Position numbers and translations under genes: made by a program. Shown piece after piece: positions 54,804 to 60,979 of a DNA stretch of 60,979 bases (its first letter is position 1; each line of letters begins with the position of its first letter). The stretch comes from Scytalidium lignicola (Eukaryota > Ascomycota > Leotiomycetes). The notes under the pieces are model-generated. The model ran no database searches. It was given only the letters and a program-made list of their open reading frames with translations, and had not been told where the DNA came from. The DNA lies in assembly GCA_002812745.2 (NCBI GenBank), contig NCSJ02000262.1:1-60979 (forward strand). Direction: 5' to 3'.

Positions 54804-55004
54804 ATGGGAGATCCGCAACACGTTGGCCAGAAAACGATTGGCGGTAAATTGTTTTACTGGGTGGATTGGGAGCCGAAGTGGATGGTTGAATCTGAACTGG
54901 ACGAGGCGAGGGAATTGATAGATGGGTTCGTTGCACAACTGCAATACGTACGGCGTGAGGATTGCGGCGTTTATAGAAAGGGCTTTTGTTTAAAGAGAGG
55001 GTAG
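54804..55004 (+). CDS. Chromodomain-like mini-ORF, possibly a fragment
   Basis: 66 codons from ATG 54804. The segment FYWVDWEPKWM, SELDEARELIDGF resembles the second half of a chromodomain, where the aromatic W and the C-terminal helix (ELI.EF) are conserved. The first half of the domain is absent upstream, so this may be a relic of a larger chromodomain gene or of a chromodomain-containing retroelement. It lies at the edge of the disrupted region. Low confidence that it is expressed. Confidence 0.35.
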   Translation: MGDPQHVGQKTIGGKLFYWVDWEPKWMVESELDEARELIDGFVAQLQYVRREDCGVYRKGFCLKRG

Positions 55005-55564
55005 CAGAAGATCACGGGATCTGCTGCATTGGGCAAGGCGGAACTAAAGAAATATCGAGGCAGACCTTGGAGACAGACAAGAAGCTGAGGTCGCTAGGGA
55101 CGAAGACTTCCCATTTCACATTTTGTCGGTTGCTATGTGAAGCAATATCTTTCTCGTGAAGTATAACTAAATCAAAGTTCAATTTACCGGAACCCCCCTT
55201 CCAAAAAGCCGGTCGCCTTATTGAGAGGTTGGTCTATGTGATAACGGGACAATCGACATATTCATATCTCCTTGTCTCGTCAAAGTACTACTGTACTCCA
55301 CATCTCCTTTAGAGCTGCCAATGCTTAGTAGACGAGACATCCAACCCGGGAAGGCTGCGTTAGGTACCCAGCTGAGTTCTGTAGGTCACATTGTACTCGC
55401 ACCCCGAATCTGGCTCTTGCAGCTGCTTTACCTCGTCGGTAAACTCTGATTTCTTTTCACTCCTCCGAATCTGTCCCTTCGCTTCCGACGACCTCCTTCC
55501 ACTCGCTTATCAAGTACGTTACCGTGTAATATAACAAGTGTCTATCTTAAAAAGAAAGGGACTT
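55005..55564. other. Intergenic before tRNA-Met
   Basis: 560 bp with no gene or repeat that I can name. Confidence 0.4.
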
Positions 55565-55572
55565 AAAAAAAA
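55565..55572 (-). terminator. Pol III terminator of tRNA-iMet
   Basis: Eight T on the minus strand directly after the tRNA 3' end. Confidence 0.85.
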
Positions 55573-55573
55573 G

Positions 55574-55645
55574 TAGCAATATCACGTTTCGATCGTGAGA
55601 CCTCCGGGTTATGAGCCCGGCGCGCTTCCACTGCGCCATATTGCT
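55574..55645 (-). tRNA. Initiator tRNA-Met (CAT)
   Basis: 72 nt. The acceptor stem AGCAATA/TATTGCT begins with A1:U72, and the anticodon stem has GGG/CCC around loop TCATAAC, both marks of eukaryotic initiator tRNA. The anticodon is CAT, the T loop reads GATCGAAAC (A54, not TTC), again typical of initiator. Discriminator A at 55574. No intron. Confidence 0.93.
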
Positions 55646-55750
55646 AATCGAGTGTGAGCGTTGCTTTTCCACTACGCCATTGAATAAAAATGCTTATTTA
55701 AATACATATAGTAAGTTTGAACAGCCAGTTAGCCTAGTCGCTTAATATAA

Positions 55751-55969
55751 CGTACGGAAGGGGGTACGAGAAATGAATCGTCCACCCTTGCTTAGCGAAT
55801 GATTCTGCCAGCTATATTAGGAAATTTTGTATCGCCTTTTTAGTAAATAAAGCCAACTTTTCGCTGACTTAGTATGCGAATTGTAAGTATTTTTAAATAA
55901 GGCAGCGTGATATTTAGCTTACCGCCTAGCAAGGGTGGACCATTCATTTCTCGTACCCCCTTCCGTACG
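55751..55969. mobile_element. MITE-like element with 47-bp terminal inverted repeats
   Basis: Arms 55751-55797 and 55923-55969 are inverted copies, 44 of 47 bases identical, ending in CGTACGG. The 125-bp centre has no coding sequence. Size (219 bp) and form fit a non-autonomous DNA transposon. A target-site duplication is not obvious (flanks ATAA and GTGC). It lies 105 bp from the tRNA-iMet gene. Confidence 0.75.
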
Positions 55970-55971
55970 GT

Positions 55972-56302
55972 GCATAGCTGCCACTAGGGCAACTAGGACA
56001 GCTTATGAATACTACAACAACAACAATCGCAACAACAAACTCTGCTGATAGGAATCTAGCAGTTGTTCGGAATCTAGTGGTCAAGGACTAGTATATAGAA
56101 ACAGAAGAGGATAGGCCTAACAAGTACAGAGACACCGAACAAGTATTAGAGCTATACGTACTGTGGTTTTCATTTGGTAACCAGTAAAAGCAGCAATTCT
56201 AAGAGGAATGGCTTATTTTCTGGAAGCGATAAGTGGGAACTCATATATTTATAGCTGTACGCTGTATAGCCGCTACTAGGGCGGCTAGGACAGCCTATGA
56301 AT
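55972..56302. repeat. Direct-repeat pair, transition-only divergence
   Basis: A 39-base segment at 55972-56010 recurs at 56264-56302 in direct orientation. They match at 33 of 39 positions and all six differences are C/T or A/G transitions. The 253 bp between them have no gene. Confidence 0.75.
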
Positions 56303-56323
56303 TAAACAAATAAACAAGGCCAA

Positions 56324-56365
56324 ACCTAAATCTATATGCGGTTTACCTAAATCTACATGCGACAA
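56324..56365. repeat. Short tandem duplication ACCTAAATCTA(T/C)ATGCG
   Basis: Two adjacent copies of about 20 bases, differing by a T/C transition at the key position, lie between the direct repeats and the orphan exon. Confidence 0.6.
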
Positions 56366-56417
56366 CCGATACCGGTCTTTGCTCGCTTAACTTGATCACA
56401 CACAGAGAGCGACCTGG

Positions 56418-56555
56418 ATGGGAGAGAAGGTTTTACTTGATCTGTTGCCATTTAAGAGGATAAAAGAGATCAGAGCTCAAAGGCAGAAGGATGCTGAGGC
56501 GGCAGCAGAAGCAGCAGCAGCAGCGAAGAAAGAGCCTGAGAATGGAAGTGCATAA
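56418..56555 (+). pseudogene. Orphan 3' exon
   Basis: From ATG 56418 a 45-aa frame reads MGEKVLLDLLPFKRIKEIR, then an Ala/Glu/Lys-rich stretch (AEAAAEAAAAAKKEP) and a stop. It looks like the C-terminus of a longer protein: a splice acceptor-like CACACACAG lies 14 nt upstream in frame with RATW. No earlier exon is recognisable; the sequence upstream is repeat debris. I cannot name the parent gene. A free-standing tiny gene is possible but less likely. Confidence 0.4.
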
Positions 56556-56655
56556 TACCCTAATAATCTAATTTAGTTTAGTTTTGAGACAAATTTCTAT
56601 GTCTTGTACAAATGTAATAATGCAATAATGCAAATACCCGAGGGGTTTCATATTT

Positions 56656-57771
56656 TCAACGAAACCACCAGTTCACCGAGGCATTGAGATTTGATCCAAC
56701 ACTCTTGATAGCATGCCACCACCCTTTCGGGATGAACAATGCATCTCCCGGGCAAAGAACAACTTCAAAGCCGTCACTCGGCGCCTTACTACCCCACACA
56801 TATTCATCTAGAGCCTTTCTCTCAGTAGCTTCCATCATCTCCTCCCCTCTGAACTGAGCTGATGCACTGCCTCCGATTTCTTGTTGCACTTTAAAGAATA
56901 TGGAGTTTCCGATCGAAGGCCTGAATAGCTTCACTAGCTTCTGACTCGCCAATTGAACGAATAGATTCGGATTCGGATCCTTATGAAGTGGGGTGTATGT
57001 CGGTGGCAACCCTATCCAAATATTCGCATCATAGACATCTCCTTTTCCAGCTTGTGTCACCAATGTCGGGATGAGAAGATCGGCTTGTAATTGTTTTGGT
57101 AGATCTGAAATCTGTGCCTGGGCGATGTAGAGGTGCTGTAGTTGTCGGCTGTTTCATGTCGACATGCTTGCTTGTAGCATGATTGAGAGAGGGCCGTCGA
57201 ACCTGTGGAAGGATTGCGATGCTGGACTCGAATCGATCACACGGGATAGGAAGTTCGCGGGCCCGCTGTCACTATCTCTGCGAGCTAGCTCCTCTATCCA
57301 GTTGCGATATGCTGCTTGAGATCTTTCATCCTGGTCAAGATATAGCTCGTATGGAAGTATTGTGTCGGCGAATGGAGCGAGATAATCCTTCGCCAGGACC
57401 ACCCGCTGTGCGGCTGTCTCGACACCATCTGAATGTGGCTCTAGAGAGAACCATTTACGCGCAGCCGGGATGGAATTGGCGAACGCGTGTGAGGGTGATG
57501 AGCATGATGTTTCCTCCTCCGTAGCTTTTATGATCATCGGCAGTTGAGGCACGAAGGCCTTCTCTCTAAACTCATTCACATCGACATGGTTGAAATTGCC
57601 GTAGAGGGCTTGTATCGGAGGGAGATCTACGGAGCTTCTCAAGGGCACTATCTTTACTACGCTAAGCAGATTATGACTCGCTATGGTGATCGGGTTCCCT
57701 TCTGGGTCTCCGTCAATGAGCCTAATTTGGAGCCTGTCGATAATGCGTTGACAAACATCTTCACAACTCAT
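56656..57771 (-). pseudogene. JmjC/cupin_8 gene with in-frame TGA, 5' end replaced
   Basis: One frame of 372 codons is broken only by TGA at 57154-57156. N-terminal part: NHVDVNEFREKAFVPQLPMIIK, then KDYLAPF and LPYELYLDQ. C-terminal part: HLYIAQAQISDLP, WIGLPPTYTPLHKDPNPNLF with the metal-binding H-x-D, the proximal Lys region, and GWWHAIKS with the distal His. This is the cupin_8/JmjC fold of Fe(II)/2-oxoglutarate oxygenases. The TGA falls in a variable loop; no intron of workable size removes it. Upstream of about 57625 the open frame is antisense to the GH1 relic, so the true N-terminus is missing. An assembly base error at the TGA is the alternative. Confidence 0.7.
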
Positions 57772-58503
57772 GCTAACCTGTATGACTGGTACAAAAACGA
57801 GCTACGTGAAACAGGGCAGATCACCATGAAATTCACCAACAACCTCGGCATTCCACTGGATAGAAATAACCTAGCTGATGTCGCTGCAGCCCTTCGCTAT
57901 CAAGATTTCAGTCTCGGCATCATGAGTAACCCCCTACTTCTGGGCACCAGATCCCATCCACTGTTTTGAAGAGAGCCGGTATCCGGATATCTCCATTGAC
58001 CAAGACTCAAATCGAGCTCATTCACGGCAAGATCGACTTTATCAGCTTTGACCCGTACAGTGCGACTTACGTGTCCGCCCCGGCAGGGGGCGTCGAGGCT
58101 TGTGCCTCCAACCCGAGCAATCCGCTTTGGCCGGTGTGTGTGTGGAAACAACGAACGATGATGCCTCTGGGTGGCTTATTGGTGATGCAAGCTGAGTATG
58201 GTTTTCCAACCTTTGGTGATAACTTGAAAGCGTTGGACGCGCAGCGGTATGACTTGGAACGTACAATATACTATCAGGCATTCCTGACGGAAGTGTTGCG
58301 GGCCGTGAACGAAGACCACGTCAACGTCATTGGGGCTTTGGCATGGAGGTTTATTGAGACGAACGAGTTTGGGACATTTGATTCTCACTACGGTCTCCAA
58401 ATAGTCAATCACACATCCTTCGCGCGGACGTATAAGAGGAGCGCCTTTGACTATGTAGATTTCTTTCATCAGCATGTACTTACCTGCCGTGCTGGACATT
58501 AAA
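57640..58503 (+). pseudogene. GH1 beta-glucosidase relic, 5'-truncated and frameshifted
   Basis: The sequence from about 57640 reads HYLYYAKQIMTRYGDRVPFWVSVNEPN, with the GH1 acid/base Glu in the NEP motif, and continues through RYQDFSLGIMSNPLLLG. Near 57950-57960 the frame shifts: STVLKRAGIRISPLTKTQIE continues one base out. Then come KIDFISFDPYSA, AEYGFPT (equivalent of the nucleophile motif), VNVIGALAWRF and FGTFDSHYGLQ to a stop at 58501-58503. The N-terminal third of the barrel is missing, and the stretch before the nucleophile is shortened. It belongs to a GH1 subtype different from the intact gene at 43741. It abuts the truncated JmjC gene head-to-head near 57620-57640. Confidence 0.75.
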
Positions 58504-58938
58504 CTTCTGCGGAACCCTTAGCAAGGGTTCCTAATCTGTTTGTATTTAGTCAGAGGCAATACCTATCAATTTTGAATCATCTGCCCATATCTACCGTAAG
58601 GGCTGCCCGTTCAGTTCACCGATGGAGCTAATTGGCCAATCAAGGCAAATTAATGAAGTTGATCCGAATTGAACAATTCGATTGGCGAATTGAATTTTTA
58701 CTTTAAAAACTCAGAGCGATAGTTTAGTTTCTAGGAATACCATAGAAGGTAGCTACATATACTAAAATAATCAGCCACCAGACATCAGTTACCAGAAGAA
58801 CTGCTAGGAGTATCGGCATCAGCCTCTCTCGAGAATCCCTCACTGGCACGACGGTATACACGGCTATTTCTGGATTAACGAAATTCCTAAGCCGCGGCAG
58901 TGCCAAGGGTTATCCCATTATTCAGCGTATAGTTCGGT

Positions 58939-59118
58939 ATGCTTTCCACCGATCCCTACCCCCCGTTCTCTGTTTCTCCGTCGCGCTGGGCCCTCCTGGG
59001 GTTGCACTGGCAGGGTCCCCACATCTGGGGCAGCGAGAAAAACTGGTCTAAGCCGATTGCCGGGTGCGGGGTCTGCTCTTTCTGCGGAGCACTCATGCGA
59101 GGAAAAGTAAGCTTATGA
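58939..59118 (+). CDS. Small Cys-rich ORF in a GC-rich islet
   Basis: 59 codons from ATG 58939 to TGA. It contains GLHWQGPHIWGSEKNW and a C-x2-C-x2-C cluster (CGVCSFCG). A strong 5' splice-site match, GTAAGC, occurs at its end after GGAAAA, so it may be an exon rather than a complete gene. It is much more GC-rich than its surroundings. No family is recognised. Confidence 0.25.
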   Translation: MLSTDPYPPFSVSPSRWALLGLHWQGPHIWGSEKNWSKPIAGCGVCSFCGALMRGKVSL

Positions 59119-59133
59119 GCTTATGAGCTTATG
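59111..59133. repeat. 8-bp tandem repeat (GCTTATGA)3
   Basis: Three head-to-tail copies directly after the small Cys-rich ORF. Confidence 0.85.
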
Positions 59134-60199
59134 TAGTTTCGGTGGCACAACGGTGATGTTAAAGTTTATTTAATTAATCTACCGATAATCTGCCAAGCTT
59201 ATCAGGTACTGTACTATGATTTGATCCTGCTGAAAAAGGGGAAGTATGGATTTAACCAGAAGCTAGTAGAGTACACAAACTTCGTTTTCCAAGGTCCCCA
59301 GATTTTAGCGTGTAAACAGTGATATTGGTCCTCCGCGAGCCCAGGTCCAAAGATTTCAAGTGTATCGAGCCCCGAACTCCCTTGCCCTCTTTTCGTAATC
59401 ATGGATTAGCGCCGAGATGCTCTGGGATGGCTTGTCGCAAAGGACTTAAGAAATAGGATCAAGAAATGGGAAATTCAGAGGTGCTTTGCCAGCAACGCTT
59501 CTGGCGGATGAAGTACTTATCAAAATCAAAGCTTGCTTTGTTGTTTAAGTAGGACTACAATTTAACAACAGCTCCAAGATGACTTATCGTAAACTTTACT
59601 GTAATCACTGTCTAGCACAGTAACCAATGTCTCTCAACCTAAGGAAGTCTAATTCGGGCAAGAGATAGGAAACGATTGCATATCATAATTTGGCTTATGA
59701 TATGTCCAAGCATGGATGCGGACAGTTAACTTCCCTACAGTTGTTAGCTTTCACCTTTGCTAAATTGTTTTATTATCCTAATTTCCTGGAAGTTATACAT
59801 AAGGACTGATATACTAGCCGAGCGCATTTATAGCATAGCAAAGCTGTACCGTCAAAGCACTCGACAAAGTCCGGGCCTAGCTAGAAGAGTACGATCGAGG
59901 ACAGATGACAAAGATGTACTATATTATCTCCTGAATTAGATGTAGTCGGATTACTGCTCAGAATACGTTTGGACAAGTGATTAACGTCGACTATGATGTT
60001 ATAAGTGTAGTACAGGCAGTTAACGTATACCATAACCTTGAGGTGCCAGAGGATCTGAACGTTAAAGTCCTAACTCCTTAGTTCAATAGTCCTGACTACA
60101 CCAACCTTTGCCCTCTTCACAAGATCTCCTGTAAGAATTAGCTTCAGCATAATTTGTTAAACTTAACTACTTGTCGTAGAAAAGACTGTCCGTGTCAAT

Positions 60200-60979
60200 G
60201 CTAACTCTATTATATTATAAAGTTTAAAACTCTTCCTCTCATCTCTTCTCAGATTCTTCTAATCTATTATTATATATTCAACTATCTAATCCGAATTAAC
60301 ATAATTCCTGGTCTAGCCAATTACCCGATCTTACCAATCACTGAAATTTACAGCGAAATCCAGTAAAATCGCCCCCTAGCAAACATAACAAAAGAAAAGT
60401 TCTATATAATAATACTTTACAGATCAATTAATTACTTTAATATAATATAAATATTAAATTTATAAATGTTATAACCTTTTAATAATCTATAATTTTTTAA
60501 CTTTGATTTTAATCTTATAATTAAGGTTATTTTCTTATATTATGTAAATCAAATATCAATTTTATTAAAACTTAACTAATATATTAAGTAATTTTATACT
60601 GTTTTAATATTAGATTTAAAGATTAAAATTTAATGTAATTATTATATTTGTTAAAAGATGATTTTATGTAGAATTGTATTATTACCTAATACCAGGGTTC
60701 GGAAATTAATTAATTAATTTAGTATTTGCTCTAATTAATACTAATTAAATTAATTGAAGCTCATATTAAAATTAACTTAATTAATAACAACTTAAATTAA
60801 AATTAATTTAATTAATTTAATTAATTAAGAAATACTAAGGAATAATTAAATCACATGACCAAAAATTTAAATAACCTAATAACTTAATAACTAAATAACT
60901 TAATAACCTAATAATTAAACAATTAAATAACTTAATAACTGTTAAGGTTGTCCATATATAGAGTGAAGAGAGACTAGGA
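60200..60979. repeat. AT-rich block with TTAATTAA simple sequence
   Basis: Nearly all A and T, with runs of TTAATTAA around 60705-60830 and an ATAACTTAATAAC-type tandem series at about 60880-60945. There is no coding frame. It continues nearly to the end of the window, where mixed composition returns in the last 40 bases. Confidence 0.85.

Larger units (their letters stand above)
58504..60979. other. Gene-poor right end grading into AT-rich DNA
   Basis: No complete gene. A GC-rich islet at about 58940-59100 carries a small ORF. From about 59700 frames are short and repeatedly stopped. The whole stretch looks like decayed sequence. Confidence 0.6.

Noticed and set aside
59757..59939. 60-codon frame in the decayed right end
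   Set aside because: No recognisable family; stops follow in every frame.

Overview
The window reads as nuclear DNA of a filamentous ascomycete (Pezizomycotina). Genes carry short introns (about 48-260 bp) with GT..AG ends and CTAAC-like branch sites, and intergenic gaps are mostly 0.2-1.7 kb. The set is a standard fungal housekeeping one (Ycf1-type ABC transporter, GID E3 subunit, Pop2/Caf1, Bre1, Bdp1, ALA synthase, Nhx1, Pbn1). A leotiomycete is my guess from protein flavour only. Four single Ns, each beside an A or T run, point to a draft assembly.

Layout. 1-7273: no gene recognised; repeats, a G-quadruplex motif, poly-G and many A/T runs. 7274-12661 (-): nine-exon vacuolar ABCC transporter. 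13636-14604 (-): Cbf1-like bHLH factor. 16150-17525 (+): GID/CTLH RING subunit Fyv10/Gid9. 17709-19859 (-): NIPA-type Mg2+ transporter with an apparent frameshift. 20147-21943 (+): WDR70-like WD40 protein. 22311-23606 (-): Mug113-like DUF1766 protein. 24039-24135 (+): intron-containing tRNA-Ala. 24701-26199 (-): Pop2/Caf1 deadenylase. 26563-26965 (+): complex I B12 subunit. 27354-28455 (-): epoxide hydrolase. 29381-31407 (-): Nhx1-type exchanger with a stop-interrupted leader. 32592-34612 (+): Sut1-like sugar transporter. 34761-36376 (-): Pbn1/PIG-X. 36648-37568 (+): SARAF-like protein. 37866-40525 (-): Bre1. 40892-42895 (+): Bdp1. 43741-45337 (+): GH1 beta-glucosidase. 45731-46551 (-): GFA/CENP-V protein. 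48250-50149 (+): ALA synthase. 51572-53134 (+): unrecognised coiled-coil protein.

From about 54.8 kb the character changes. There is a chromodomain-like mini-ORF, an initiator tRNA-Met, a MITE-like inverted repeat, direct repeats that differ only by transitions, an orphan 3' exon, a JmjC/cupin gene with an in-frame TGA, and head-to-head with it a 5'-truncated, frameshifted GH1 relic. After 58.5 kb no complete gene is visible, and from about 60.2 kb the sequence is extremely AT-rich with TTAATTAA-type simple sequence. This looks like the edge of an AT-rich, possibly RIP-affected compartment where genes are decaying.

The genes do not form a metabolic cluster. Several pairs are divergent over short shared promoters (NIPA/WDR70, POP2/B12, NHX1/SUT1, PBN1/SARAF, BRE1/BDP1). 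Exon models for YCF1, CBF1, FYV10, POP2, B12, epoxide hydrolase, SUT1, PBN1, BRE1, GH1, GFA and ALAS all sum to whole codons, which supports them. I found no clearly undescribed system; the decay zone at 55.6-58.5 kb is the most unusual part.
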